Positions 26,007 to 34,612 of a stretch of DNA of 64,000 nucleotides are shown here, one piece after another. Numbering within the stretch: position 1 is the first letter of the stretch; every line of letters begins with the position of its first letter. The notes under the pieces were generated by a model, which was not told where the DNA came from, searched no databases, and saw nothing but the letters and a program-made list of their open reading frames with translations. Source of the stretch: Spirochaetales bacterium (GTDB lineage: Bacteria; Spirochaetota; Spirochaetia; SZUA-6; RPPD01); assembly GCA_016934415.1 (NCBI GenBank), contig JAFGSW010000036.1, positions 27,571 through 91,570 of the forward strand, read 5' to 3'. A program made the translations under genes and the position numbers.

Positions 26007-26627
26007 CTAGGGGAAATCGACCCGCACCCAATCCGATTCGATAACTCCCGATGAGGACAACAGATAAACGAGGGTGAGAGGGGCGATAAGCTGCACCGGG
26101 TAGACTTTCGCGCGCAGGCGCAAGAAGCATCGCTCTCCGGCGCGCGACCGCATGAATTCGCCGAGCGGGTACCGGGAAAGGGTCGCGAAGGCGGCCGCGA
26201 AATCATTTTCCCGCGCGTAGGTCGTTTTTCGCCCCGTTTCGTCCTCGAGCACGAATACATTTTCGTAGAAATCCTCGTAGCCGACGATCGACACCGTTTT
26301 TTCGAGTACGATAATGTCGCCTAAAAACGAGAGCAGACCCTCGCGCGGCTTGACGAGCTGGACCGTGAACACCACCCGGGATTTCAATCCCGACTCGATC
26401 GGTTCGAGGACGTCGCGCATGGAATCGAGGGTGAAAGCGGCCGAAAGATAGACGCGGCCCTTTTCGGTAACGAGCGCGGCGGACAGGCGGCCGCCGGAGG
26501 CGTCCTGGGCGGCGAGCGGAAGGGGCGCCAGAAACAAACCGCAGGCGAGGAGGAGGCGGGTCGCCCTACTCCTCCTGGAATTTATTGTTAAATAATTCCG
26601 CGATGGCGTTGACGGCCTCTTCCTCAT
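26007..26627 (-). CDS. DUF4390-like secreted protein
   Basis: About 206 residues from the start I chose. A signal-like hydrophobic segment (ATRLLLACGLFLAPLPLAAQ) is followed by a beta-rich region (VYLSAAFTLDSMRDVLEPIESGLKSRVVFTVQLV) that resembles DUF4390, a family often encoded next to NtrY kinases. The ORF overlaps ptsH. Start codon choice is uncertain: ATG 26627 has a strong GGAGGGAG but lies 62 bases inside ptsH; a later TTG is possible. It is separated from ntrY by 162 bases, which contain no clear promoter. Confidence 0.65.
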   Translation of the reverse strand: MRKRPSTPSRNYLTINSRRSRATRLLLACGLFLAPLPLAAQDASGGRLSAALVTEKGRVYLSAAFTLDSMRDVLEPIESGLKSRVVFTVQLVKPREGLLSFLGDIIVLEKTVSIVGYEDFYENVFVLEDETGRKTTYARENDFAAAFATLSRYPLGEFMRSRAGERCFLRLRAKVYPVQLIAPLTLVYLLSSSGVIESDWVRVDFP

Positions 26628-26832
26628 CGACTCCCTCCGCCACGATCTTGATGGAGGTATTGTACACGGCACCCAGCGTGATGACCCCCATGATCGATTT
26701 CCCGTTTACCCGCTCATTGTTTTTTTCGAAATAAATCGACGACCTGAACTTCCCGGCGGTCTGAACGAGCAGCGCGGCGGGCCGGGCGTGAATGCCGGCG
26801 CGGTTCTGTACGGTGACGGTCAACTCCCTCAT
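26566..26832 (-). CDS. ptsH: Phosphocarrier protein HPr
   Basis: 88 residues, normal for HPr. The EI-phosphorylated His is in AGIHARPAALL (residue 15) and the regulatory Ser in NGKSIMGV (residue 46), the site used by HPr kinase/phosphorylase. It lies 21 bases after hprK on the same strand. No enzyme I or EII genes are present, so HPr here probably serves as a regulatory carrier sensing carbon or nitrogen state, rather than sugar uptake; the neighbourhood with rpoN supports this. Confidence 0.95.
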   Translation of the reverse strand: MRELTVTVQNRAGIHARPAALLVQTAGKFRSSIYFEKNNERVNGKSIMGVITLGAVYNTSIKIVAEGVDEEEAVNAIAELFNNKFQEE

Positions 26833-26853
26833 GTACGGCAGGCGTCCTTCCGG

Positions 26854-27828
26854 CTATTCGTTTTCCGAATAAAACGAACGCGCCCGTTCCGTTTCCAGCC
26901 AATTCATGATTCTCCGGTTGAATTCCTTGGCCGGATTGTAACCGAGCTTCTTCAACCGTTCGTTCATGGCCCCGGTTTCGATGATGATGGGCACGTTGCG
27001 CCCGGGTTTCACGGGCACCTGGAGACACGGCACGTTGACCCCGAGGATCTCCGTGGTGTTCTCCTCCATGCCGATCCGGTCATATTCCTTGCTCGTGTCC
27101 CATTCCTCAAGCTGAACAACAAGCTGGATCTGCTTCCGGTCGCGGATCGCGCCCACGCCGAAGAGATGCGTCACGTTGATGATCCCCAATCCGCGGATCT
27201 CCATGTGGTGGCTGGCGATGGTGTTGACCCCTTTGCCCATGAGGAAATTGCCGCTGACGCAGCGTACCTCGACCGCGTCGTCCGCCACGAGCCGGTGCCC
27301 GCGCTCGATGAGCTCGAGCGCGATTTCGCTCTTGCCGATCCCGCTCTCCCCGATGATCAGCACCCCGATGCCGAACACCTCGACGAGGACGCCATGCATG
27401 TTTTCCTTGGGGGCGAAAACATTGCTCAAGGCCCTGATCACGCGGGTGGAGAATTCCGATGAGGAGAGGTCGGTCTGCAGAATGGGGCACCCGCTCTCCT
27501 CCGCGCGGGAGAGAAAATACGGCGTCGGATCAAGGTGATGGGTGAAGACGCAACACGGGAGCGAATAGGTGAAAATTCTCTGAATGGTGTCGAGCCGGCG
27601 GTCCTGTTCGAGCTTGGTGAGGAAGGCGTTTTCGCCGCGACCGAAAATCTGCAGCCGCTGCTCGGCGAAATTGTCGAAAAAGCCGCTCAAGGCCAACCCC
27701 GGGCGGTTGAGCTCGGGCACGGTGATTTCGCGCACCAACCCCGGCCGGCCGGCGATGCACTTGAGATTAAGCGCGTCGTGCTCTTTTAGGTCAAGCTGGA
27801 GAAGATCCAGCACGGTAAATTTATCCAT
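26854..27828 (-). CDS. hprK: HPr kinase/phosphorylase
   Basis: 324 residues. N-terminal domain of HprK type (LNLKCIAGRPGLVREITVPELNRPG) and C-terminal kinase domain with P-loop GESGIGKSE, the catalytic His-Asp region LVADDAVEVR and the HprK signature MEIRGLGIINV followed by HLFGVGAIRD. It phosphorylates and dephosphorylates Ser46 of HPr. It is encoded directly upstream of ptsH and downstream of hpf, the conserved rpoN-hpf-hprK-ptsH order. Confidence 0.96.
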   Translation of the reverse strand: MDKFTVLDLLQLDLKEHDALNLKCIAGRPGLVREITVPELNRPGLALSGFFDNFAEQRLQIFGRGENAFLTKLEQDRRLDTIQRIFTYSLPCCVFTHHLDPTPYFLSRAEESGCPILQTDLSSSEFSTRVIRALSNVFAPKENMHGVLVEVFGIGVLIIGESGIGKSEIALELIERGHRLVADDAVEVRCVSGNFLMGKGVNTIASHHMEIRGLGIINVTHLFGVGAIRDRKQIQLVVQLEEWDTSKEYDRIGMEENTTEILGVNVPCLQVPVKPGRNVPIIIETGAMNERLKKLGYNPAKEFNRRIMNWLETERARSFYSENE

Positions 27829-27918
27829 GCTGCAGGCCTCTACCGCGCGGCTCGAACACGTCCGCGCCCGTTCTTGTGATTGTGATGAATAGCAGGATAC
27901 CCGAAAAAGCCAATCAGA

Positions 27919-28224
27919 TCAATCGGCGGCGGCTTTGTGCTCCTTGACCCGTTCCTTCTCCTTGATGACGTTCGTGCTGATCTTTTTAAACAGCTTGTCG
28001 ATGCCTTCGTGGATATGAAAATCAGTGAGATGGATGAATATCTGGTTTCCCCAATGAAAATGAACATTGGCTTCAAATTTAAACCCGGCCTTTTCCTTGA
28101 CGATGGCGAAATGAATGCTGACGATGTCCCTCTCGTCGCATACCAGCCGCTGCACCTTTTTATCTATCAGCTGACGGTCGGCCTCGGTGACTTCGTAATG
28201 GACTCCGCGAATCTCGATATTCAT
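27919..28224 (-). CDS. hpf: Ribosome hibernation-promoting factor (short HPF)
   Basis: The real start is ATG 28224 (SD GGAG eight bases upstream), giving 101 residues: MNIEIRGVHYEVTEADRQLIDKK, then a beta-alpha-beta fold with IHFAIVKEKAGFKFEANVHF and the DFHIHEGIDKLFKKI segment. This is the short form lacking the C-terminal dimerisation domain; it binds the 30S decoding centre and stabilises inactive ribosomes in slow growth. The track ORF's extra 34 N-terminal residues are spurious. It sits between rpoN and hprK, its usual place. Confidence 0.92.
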   Translation of the reverse strand: MNIEIRGVHYEVTEADRQLIDKKVQRLVCDERDIVSIHFAIVKEKAGFKFEANVHFHWGNQIFIHLTDFHIHEGIDKLFKKISTNVIKEKERVKEHKAAAD

Positions 28225-28329
28225 TGGTGCTCCTTTCGCATGATCAGGAAACCCGCTTGTCGGGCGGCCCCGCGTTTCAAATATACTTCTTTTCGGCGCC
28301 GGCGTGTTCCGTCGGCGCAGGTACACGTT

Positions 28330-29709
28330 TCATTTTTTCCGGTCGAAGGAAGAGAGAATGCCCAGCTCGTGCCGGTATTTGGAAATCGTCCGCCGGGCGA
28401 TCTTGATCCCCCGGTTGGCGAGAATGTCGACGATCTCGTTGTCGGAAAGGTTTCGCTCTTCCTTCTGGATCATCTCCTTGATGATCTGCTTCACCCCCTC
28501 CTTGGAAAACCGCGATCCACCCGAACCGATCCCTGAAATTGAGTTGGTGAAGAAATACTTAAGCTCAAACACGCCCCATTCCGTCTGCACGTACTTGCCG
28601 GTCGTGATGCGGGACACGGTGGCCTCGTGCACCCCCACTTCGGCCGCGATATCCTTGAGTGTAAGCGGCACGAGGTATTGCTGGCCCTTCCTGAAGAACT
28701 CGCGCTGGAACTCGACGATCGCCCGGCACACCTTGACCAGTTTCTCGTTCCGCTGGTTGATGCTCCTGATGAACCATTTGGCGTCATTGATGTTCTGGGT
28801 CACGAACGTCTTTAGGTCCTTCTCCTTTTTGTGGGCGGCATCGTCCTTGATTTGATTGAAGAAAGGATTAATGCCGAGCACCGGTATTTCCTCGTCATTG
28901 AGTTGAATGACGAACTCGCCCTCCACGATCTTAACTCTCAGGTCGGGGATGACATACCTCGGTTCCTCGGCTGAAAAATTCCGGCCCGGAATCGGCTCGA
29001 GGGTCTTCACGTACTCAAGGGCGGTCTTGATCTCCTCTTCCTTCAATCCCAGTTCCTTCGCGACTTCCTTCGTCTTGCCTTTTTCAAGGCGATCGAGATG
29101 CCCCTCGATGAGGCGGACGGCGTCCGGGTGGGCGCGGGGATCGCATTTCGCCTGCACGAGGAGGGCTTCCCGGTGGTCTTTCGTGCACACCCCCGGCGGA
29201 TCGAAACCCCGGATGATGTCCATGAGCTTGTACAGGATGGGATACTCGCTCGCGGGCACGAGACTTTCCGGGAACTCGCGGTGGAAGCCATTGTCGTCGA
29301 GATTCTGGATGAGGAGTTCTCCGATGCGGTACCAGTCGGACGGGAACGCCTGGAGACGGAGCTGCCAGAGCAGGTGCTCATGCAGGGTTTCCGGCCGGGT
29401 GAGAACGCCTTCCATGAACTTGCGCTTGGCGTCGCTGTCCCCCGGTGCGCGGGCGATGAACCCCGAGTCGGAGGTCTCTTCGAAGAAATTTTCCTCCTCG
29501 GTTTGCGAGGGGCTCTCCGAGGACACCTCGTCGTACGAATCGGACGTGCGGTCCTCGATGATCTCGAGAGCCGGATTTTTCTCGATTTCTTCGCGGATGG
29601 TGGTCCGTAGTTCCTGGATTGGAAGCGCCATGATCTTGATTGCCTGGAACAGCTGAGGGCTTAATTTGAGCTTCTGCACCTGCCGGAATTCAGGCCTCTG
29701 GATCTGCAT
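28330..29709 (-). CDS. rpoN: RNA polymerase sigma54 factor
   Basis: 459 residues with the full sigma54 layout: region I rich in Gln/Leu (LKLSPQLFQAIKIMALPIQEL), an acidic region II, the core-binding and helix-turn-helix region III (AAEVGVHEATVSRITTGKYV), and the RpoN box ARRTISKYRHELGI at the C-terminus that recognises the -24 element. It partners with the NtrX-like activator at 22698. It is downstream of lptB by 83 bases and upstream of hpf, in the common lpt-rpoN-hpf-hprK order. Confidence 0.97.
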   Translation of the reverse strand: MQIQRPEFRQVQKLKLSPQLFQAIKIMALPIQELRTTIREEIEKNPALEIIEDRTSDSYDEVSSESPSQTEEENFFEETSDSGFIARAPGDSDAKRKFMEGVLTRPETLHEHLLWQLRLQAFPSDWYRIGELLIQNLDDNGFHREFPESLVPASEYPILYKLMDIIRGFDPPGVCTKDHREALLVQAKCDPRAHPDAVRLIEGHLDRLEKGKTKEVAKELGLKEEEIKTALEYVKTLEPIPGRNFSAEEPRYVIPDLRVKIVEGEFVIQLNDEEIPVLGINPFFNQIKDDAAHKKEKDLKTFVTQNINDAKWFIRSINQRNEKLVKVCRAIVEFQREFFRKGQQYLVPLTLKDIAAEVGVHEATVSRITTGKYVQTEWGVFELKYFFTNSISGIGSGGSRFSKEGVKQIIKEMIQKEERNLSDNEIVDILANRGIKIARRTISKYRHELGILSSFDRKK

Positions 29710-29792
29710 CCCTTTCTCGTTCCTCCCCTCAATTCTCTATAATCCCACACCTGTTTTCCAGTGTTTTTGCGACTTCCGCCCCCGTCCGGCCG

Positions 29793-30533
29793 TCAGCGCA
29801 TGTTGAAATCCTCTCCCAGGTAGATGCTGCGGGCGACCTTGCTTTTCAGAAGCTCCTTTTTCGTGCCGGAAGTGACGATTTCCCCCAGGTTGATGATGTA
29901 CGAACGCTTCGTGATCTCAAGCGTGTAATGCACGCTGTGGTCGGTGATGAGAATGCCGATTCCCTTTTTCGCGAGGTCGCCCACGATGCGCTTGATCTCC
30001 GACACGGCAATGGGATCAATGCCGGCGAAGGGCTCGTCCAGGAGCAGAAATTTCGGCTCGCGGGCCAGAGCGCGCGCGATCTCGGTTCGGCGCCGCTCGC
30101 CGCCGGAAAGCGTGTACGCCATTTGTTTCCTGATTTTCACGATACCGAGTTCTTCGAGCAGCTCCTCGAGTCTGCGTTTCCTCTCGGCGTTGGTGAGGTC
30201 GTTCCGCATTTCGAGAACGGCCCAGACGTTCTTCTCCACCGTCATTTTCCTGAAAATGGAAGCTTCCTGGGGGAGGTATGAAATTCCTTCGCGGGCCCGC
30301 CGGTACATAGGCTCCTGTGAAATCTCCTTGTTGTCGAGGTAGATTTCGCCCGCAGTCGGCTTGATGAAACCGACGATCATGTAAAAGATCGTCGTTTTAC
30401 CCGCGCCGTTGGGCCCGAGCAGACCGACGATTTCCCCCACCTTCATGGTGAAGTCGACGTTCCGGACCACCCGTTTGCGCCCGAAATTCTTGACGAGTCC
30501 GCGCACCTCGAGTGTCGACGTTTCGGGGTTCAT
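29793..30533 (-). CDS. lptB: LPS export ABC transporter ATPase
   Basis: 246 residues. Walker A GPNGAGKTT, ABC signature LSGGERRRTEIARAL, Walker B FLLLDEPFAGID, and the LptB-typical C-terminus ITKRSYIINLGEIVTSGTK. LptB powers extraction of lipopolysaccharide from the inner membrane together with LptF/G (not in this window). Its ATG overlaps the lptA stop (ATGA) and is preceded by AAGGTGAG within lptA, so translation is coupled. Confidence 0.97.
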   Translation of the reverse strand: MNPETSTLEVRGLVKNFGRKRVVRNVDFTMKVGEIVGLLGPNGAGKTTIFYMIVGFIKPTAGEIYLDNKEISQEPMYRRAREGISYLPQEASIFRKMTVEKNVWAVLEMRNDLTNAERKRRLEELLEELGIVKIRKQMAYTLSGGERRRTEIARALAREPKFLLLDEPFAGIDPIAVSEIKRIVGDLAKKGIGILITDHSVHYTLEITKRSYIINLGEIVTSGTKKELLKSKVARSIYLGEDFNMR

Positions 30534-31312
30534 GGACTCACCTTTTCCCGCGACGCCGGGGCGGGTGTCTTGGGCGGATTCGACGGCGCGGGCGGCGGAG
30601 TGGGTGAAGGGGTAGCCGACGGCGAGTGAGTCTCCGACGGGGTCGGGGTAGCCGACGGGGCGGGAGTCTCATCCTCCTTTTTTTCGGTGTTGACCTGGCC
30701 CTCGACGTTGCCCTCGAGCTTGACCTCGTCCTTCTTGAGATCGATGATGATCTTCTGCGCCCGGTAGGTGTCGCCTTTCCAATAAACAACCGGCAGACCG
30801 GTGAGCTCCAGTGTGTCCGTTTTCCTCATATATTTGGCGAATTCGGACCGGCAGGTCATATTTTCCTTGAGGATCCTGACGCCGATTTGGATGATGGTGA
30901 TATCGTCGTCCTCGTGGTTCTCAATATAGCCGCCCTTCACAACGACCTCGTTTTTGCGATCCACCATGACCGCGTTCCCCCGCACCTGGGAGACTTTGCG
31001 ATTGCGGTCGTAAAAGAGCTGGTCGCTCGTGAGCTCGAGGCCGCGCTCCACGTTCACGAGATGGACCGAGCCGCGGCAGTCGGCGTATACCAGGTTCTCG
31101 CCGTACAGCTCGATCTCATTCGCCCTGATGTTGTTGGCGTCCGAGGTGATCCGGGCGTTGCCCGAAAGGAGCGTCCGTTCCTTCCCCTTTGCAAAAACGC
31201 TGCGCACACTGTTCCCGGAAAAGGAAAACACGTCGGCCGCAAGCGGCGGGAAAAAACCGATGAGAAGAATGACGAGAACCAGGCTATTGATTATCGGTTT
31301 CTTCTTTTTCAT
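30530..31312 (-). CDS. lptA: LptA/OstA-like LPS transport protein with Pro/Ser/Thr-rich tail
   Basis: About 260 residues. Signal peptide (INSLVLVILLIGFFPPLAA), then OstA-like beta-jellyroll repeats (LLSGNARITSDANNIRANEIELYG, VHLVNVERGLELTSDQLFYDRNRK, VRGNAVMVDRK). LptA forms the periplasmic bridge for LPS. The C-terminal about 45 residues are low complexity, with repeated TPS/SAT/PPP units, unusual for LptA. Start is uncertain: three in-frame ATGs (31327, 31318, 31312) lie within the end of lptC and none has an obvious SD; I used the one directly before the signal peptide. Confidence 0.85.
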   Translation of the reverse strand: MKKKKPIINSLVLVILLIGFFPPLAADVFSFSGNSVRSVFAKGKERTLLSGNARITSDANNIRANEIELYGENLVYADCRGSVHLVNVERGLELTSDQLFYDRNRKVSQVRGNAVMVDRKNEVVVKGGYIENHEDDDITIIQIGVRILKENMTCRSEFAKYMRKTDTLELTGLPVVYWKGDTYRAQKIIIDLKKDEVKLEGNVEGQVNTEKKEDETPAPSATPTPSETHSPSATPSPTPPPAPSNPPKTPAPASREKVSP

Positions 31313-31862
31313 ACACATAACGCCCATGGACGGCGGCGGTAAACGTCAGGGTCTTGCGGGCGGCGTCAATTGTAAAATGCCTGCCTTCGATGTACGACCC
31401 GTCGTCTTTCTCGATCCGCACGACTTCGTTTCCCTTGCTTTGAAGCAGGCGATCGTCTTTTTTCCAGAAGAGGGAGGCCGCCGAAAAACTCACCTTGTCC
31501 GCCGTCGAGTATCCGTAGACGCCGCCCGACAGATCGGCGTTCTCCGTATCGGTATGGTACACGGCGCTGCCGGCCCGGCCGTCGATCGCCACGGCGCCGG
31601 CGTCATCATACTCGACGAATCTGACCTTGGTGAGCACCGTGGTCTTCTTGCGGTTGTACATCTGCGCCCGCTCGGCCTCGAGCTGGAAGACCATTTTTTG
31701 GCCATTGACGGCGGTATGCACGAAGTTTTTGAACACGAGGTCCGGCACGGATTCCTCAAGCTCCGTCCCCTCTTCACCCTCCTTGTAGTCGAGTGAGCAT
31801 CCCATGACCCAGAAAACGGCCGTCAGGAGAATAAAAAACAAACAGCGTCTAGGGTTACGCAT
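31284..31862 (-). CDS. lptC: LptC-like LPS transport lipoprotein
   Basis: About 192 residues. A lipoprotein signal ends FWVMGCS, unlike the simple membrane anchor of E. coli LptC but common in other diderms. The body has the LptC pattern: PDLVFKNFVHTAVNGQKMVFQLEAERAQMY followed by OstA-like strands (VAIDGRAGSAVYHTDTENADLSGGVYGYSTADKVSFSA). The start ATG 31862 lies just inside the pyrG stop. It overlaps both pyrG and lptA, so it belongs to one transcript from pyrG. Confidence 0.88.
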   Translation of the reverse strand: MRNPRRCLFFILLTAVFWVMGCSLDYKEGEEGTELEESVPDLVFKNFVHTAVNGQKMVFQLEAERAQMYNRKKTTVLTKVRFVEYDDAGAVAIDGRAGSAVYHTDTENADLSGGVYGYSTADKVSFSAASLFWKKDDRLLQSKGNEVVRIEKDDGSYIEGRHFTIDAARKTLTFTAAVHGRYVYEKEETDNQ

Positions 31863-33456
31863 GGCGGAAACACACCTCGACAAAATTCTTGAACAGCGGG
31901 TGGGGGGCGGTGGGTTTGGACTTGAACTCGGGATGAAACTGCACGCCGATGCCCCAGGGGTGGTCCTTCCACTCGACGCTCTCCACGAGCTCGCCGTTAT
32001 CGGTCGTCCCGCTCATGACGAGCCCCCCCTGCTCGAGAGGTCCGCGATACCTGTTCGACACCTCATAGCGATGACGATGCCGCTCGTGGATCACGGGCAC
32101 GCGATAGACTTCCTTGATCCTCGTTCCTTCCTTGAGGAAGGAGGGGCTCGAACCGAGACGCATGCTCGCGCCCATCACCTTTACGTTTTCCTGCTCCTCG
32201 AGCAGGCTCACCACCGGGTCGCAGCCGTGGGGCGCGAATTCCGTGGAATTGGCCTCGGTGAGCCCGAGCACGTGGCGCGCGAATTCAATGACCATGATCT
32301 GCAGACCGAGGCAAATCCCGAAGTAGGGGATGCCCTTGGTGCGGGCGAACTGGGCCGCCCGGATCATGCCCTCGATGCCTCGCTCGCCGAAGCCCCCCGG
32401 CACGAGCACGCCGTCCACCTGCCCCGAAATCCGGTCCGAGTCGGTTTCAATCTTCTCCGAGTCGAATTTTACGAGCTCGACCCGGCGCTGCAGCGCGATC
32501 CCGGCGTGCTGGAGCGCCTCAAAAATGGACTTATACGCATCATGAAGCTCAAGATATTTCCCGACGATCCCGATGCGAACCTTCTTTTCCGAAGCAATGT
32601 AGCCGTTGATCGTCTTTTCCCATTCCTTGATCTTCTTGTTGCGAGATTCGGGATCGAGTCCCATCTTCTTTATGATGATCTTGTCGATTCCCTGTCCGTG
32701 AAACAACACCGGGATCTCGTAGGTGGTGGTTTTCACGTTGTATGCCGAGATGACCGCATCTTCCTCGACGTTGGTGAAGAGCGAGATTTTTTTCTTAAGA
32801 CCGTCGTTTAAGGGCACCTCGGCGCGGCAGAGGAGAATATCCGGCTGGATGCCGAGCTCCTGCAGACCCTTGACCGAGTGCTGGGTCGGTTTCGTCTTCA
32901 GCTCACCCATGGAAACCGTCGGCACGAGGGTGAGGTGGATATAGAGGACGTTCGGTTTGCCCGGGTCGTGAATGAACTGGCGCGCCGCCTCCAGAAACGG
33001 AATCGATTCGATGTCTCCGACCGTCCCGCCGATCTCGACGATGGTGACGTCGACGCCGGGCCGCTCGCCTATTTTCAGGATCCGACGCTTAATTTCGTCG
33101 GTGATGTGGGGGATGACCTGCACCGTGCGGCCCAGGAAGCGGCCCTCCCGTTCCTGGCGGATGACCTCCTGGTAGACCTGGCCGGTGGTGATCGAGTTGT
33201 CCCGGGAAAGCGGACTATCCGTGAAGCGGGAGTAGTTCCCGAGGTCGAGGTCGGTTTCCGCTCCGTCGTCGGTAACGTAGACCTCTCCGTGCTGGTAAGG
33301 ATTCATGGTCCCCGCGTCGACATTGATGTACGGATCGATCTTCACCATATGGACCGACAGCCCGTGCCCCTCAAGGAGATTGGCAATGGAAGAAGCGGCC
33401 ACGCCCTTGCCCAGGCTGGAACAGACGCCGCCGGTGACGAAAATGTATCTGCTCAT
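31855..33456 (-). CDS. pyrG: CTP synthase
   Basis: 533 residues. N-terminal amidoligase domain (FVTGGVCSSLGKGVAASSIANLLE with P-loop) and C-terminal class I glutaminase domain with nucleophile Cys in YFGICLGLQ and His/Glu in GVQFHPEF. It makes CTP from UTP, ATP and glutamine. The promoter (TTGACA-17-AATAAT) ends a few bases before the ATG, so the message appears almost leaderless; no SD is seen. It heads the run pyrG-lptC-lptA-lptB. Confidence 0.98.
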   Translation of the reverse strand: MSRYIFVTGGVCSSLGKGVAASSIANLLEGHGLSVHMVKIDPYINVDAGTMNPYQHGEVYVTDDGAETDLDLGNYSRFTDSPLSRDNSITTGQVYQEVIRQEREGRFLGRTVQVIPHITDEIKRRILKIGERPGVDVTIVEIGGTVGDIESIPFLEAARQFIHDPGKPNVLYIHLTLVPTVSMGELKTKPTQHSVKGLQELGIQPDILLCRAEVPLNDGLKKKISLFTNVEEDAVISAYNVKTTTYEIPVLFHGQGIDKIIIKKMGLDPESRNKKIKEWEKTINGYIASEKKVRIGIVGKYLELHDAYKSIFEALQHAGIALQRRVELVKFDSEKIETDSDRISGQVDGVLVPGGFGERGIEGMIRAAQFARTKGIPYFGICLGLQIMVIEFARHVLGLTEANSTEFAPHGCDPVVSLLEEQENVKVMGASMRLGSSPSFLKEGTRIKEVYRVPVIHERHRHRYEVSNRYRGPLEQGGLVMSGTTDNGELVESVEWKDHPWGIGVQFHPEFKSKPTAPHPLFKNFVEVCFRHA

Positions 33457-33800
33457 GCCGCATCATATTATTTCGATTCGTTAGGCCTCTGTCAACTGAG
33501 GTTTCCGGGGGAGGATTTTCTATAAAGAACCTGGAATCCAGGAAGGACACGAAGCGCACGCCTCGACGAAGTTATCGCAAGCGAAGTCGAGGGACTCGGG
33601 GCAGGCTCCGGAAACGACGAACACGAAGTAAAAAAAGGGAAAATGAATCTGATTTGAGTAGATCATTGCTTATATTATCTTTTCCTTCGTGTACTTCTTC
33701 CTCTTCGTGAACTCGCTGGAAACTTCGTTGCGAAATACATGTCCTCTTTTTCATCACTTTGGCGGAATAATCGATCCTGTTCAACCATGTTGACTGCGCA
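33457..33800. repeat. Intergenic region with CACGAAG-type inverted repeats
   Basis: 344 bases without a gene. It contains the pyrG promoter, a hairpin CCTCGAC...GTCGAGG near 33562-33593 and several GGACACGAAG/GAACACGAAG units facing CTTCGTG units (33541-33720), reminiscent of the ACACGGAG repeat at 20801. The track ORF at 33572-33784 only translates these repeats. Confidence 0.5.
33467..33495 (-). promoter_or_regulatory. Sigma70-type promoter of pyrG
   Basis: On the minus strand: consensus TTGACA, 17-base spacer, AATAAT. The expected start (about 33460) is only a few bases before the pyrG ATG (33456). Confidence 0.6.
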
Positions 33801-34259
33801 CTAGTTCTTGAATTCGAAATCCGAGGTCACGCCGCGAAAAAAATGGTTGTTCTCAAACAGACCACGGTGGTTGGTTTGCCCCTCGATGATTTCTTCCTTG
33901 ACGAAAATAGGCGTTTTAAGTCGCACGGCCAGGGCCAGACCGTCCGAAGGCCTGACTTCAATTCGATAGTGCCTCAGTCCCTTGCGGTAAAACAATTTCG
34001 CGAAATACTTGCTGCCGTTCATTTCGTAGATTTCCACCCGCTCGACCTTGAAGCGATGGACGAGGAAAAAATGGACGAAAAGATCGTGGGTGAGCGGCCG
34101 GGTCGCGCGCATCCCTTCCAGCGCCATGATAATGGCGATGGCCTCGGCCGGCCCGACGCCGATTGAGACGTTCCGTTTATTATCGTCCGTCCGAAGGATA
34201 ATGAACGGCATATCCGACACTTGGTCCAGAATGACGCCTTTGACTGACATCTTTTGCAT
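33801..34259 (-). CDS. Bifunctional nuclease family (BFN/DUF151) protein
   Basis: About 152 residues from ATG 34259, which has AAGGTGG five bases upstream; the track ORF extends 33 codons too far. The DUF151 core is visible: MPFIILRTDDNKRNVSIGVGPAEAIAIIMALEGMRATRPLTHDLF and IEVRPSDGLALAVRLKTPIFV. Members are small proteins linked to RNase/DNase activity in plants; bacterial roles are poorly known. A TATAAT on the minus strand about 114 bases upstream may be its promoter. It is divergent from cheR. Confidence 0.85.
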   Translation of the reverse strand: MQKMSVKGVILDQVSDMPFIILRTDDNKRNVSIGVGPAEAIAIIMALEGMRATRPLTHDLFVHFFLVHRFKVERVEIYEMNGSKYFAKLFYRKGLRHYRIEVRPSDGLALAVRLKTPIFVKEEIIEGQTNHRGLFENNHFFRGVTSDFEFKN

Positions 34260-34372
34260 AATCCACCTTGACTCGGAAAGGCACCCGCACGGGCGCTTCT
34301 CCCGGCGAGCGAGCGGTTGCGGCGCAGTCTCGAGCGCGCATCCTAATAACCGTCTCACCCCCCGCTACTCGT

Positions 34373-34378
34373 ATTATA
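34373..34378 (-). promoter_or_regulatory. Possible -10 element for the BFN-family gene
   Basis: A perfect TATAAT on the minus strand, with only a weak -35 (ATGATA at 17 bases). Confidence 0.35.
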
Positions 34379-34452
34379 CTCCCCATTTTAAATTTTATCA
34401 TCACCCCCGGCGGCAAACCACTGGTCGGTACGTCTTAATCCCGATTATAAAT

Positions 34453-34481
34453 TTGACGGAAGATATGGCGTCCACTACAAT
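34453..34481 (+). promoter_or_regulatory. Sigma70-type promoter of cheR-cheB
   Basis: TTGACG, 17-base spacer, TACAAT, about 130 bases upstream of the cheR start. Confidence 0.6.
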
Positions 34482-34612
34482 TTGATTACAGTCGATCAAA
34501 ACCAGGACTGATGTAAAGAGCCATCGCCTCGGACCCGCGTACCGATCCGCCCGGCAGCCGGAAATCGGCAATGCGGTTGTCCCCGGTATTCAGGGGTTGG
34601 CGGCGGGAGCAC

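Larger units (their letters stand above)
34260..34612. other. Divergent intergenic region between BFN gene and cheR
   Basis: 353 bases. It holds a promoter for cheR, a likely -10 for the BFN gene and AT-rich sequence between them. No gene was seen. Confidence 0.5.

Noticed and set aside
33562-33600. ATAACTTCG on the minus strand resembling part of loxP
   Set aside because: Only nine bases match and the 13-base arms are not present; chance similarity within a hairpin.
33572-33784. 70-residue ORF in the pyrG upstream gap
   Set aside because: Translates CACGAAG repeats; no start signal or homology.
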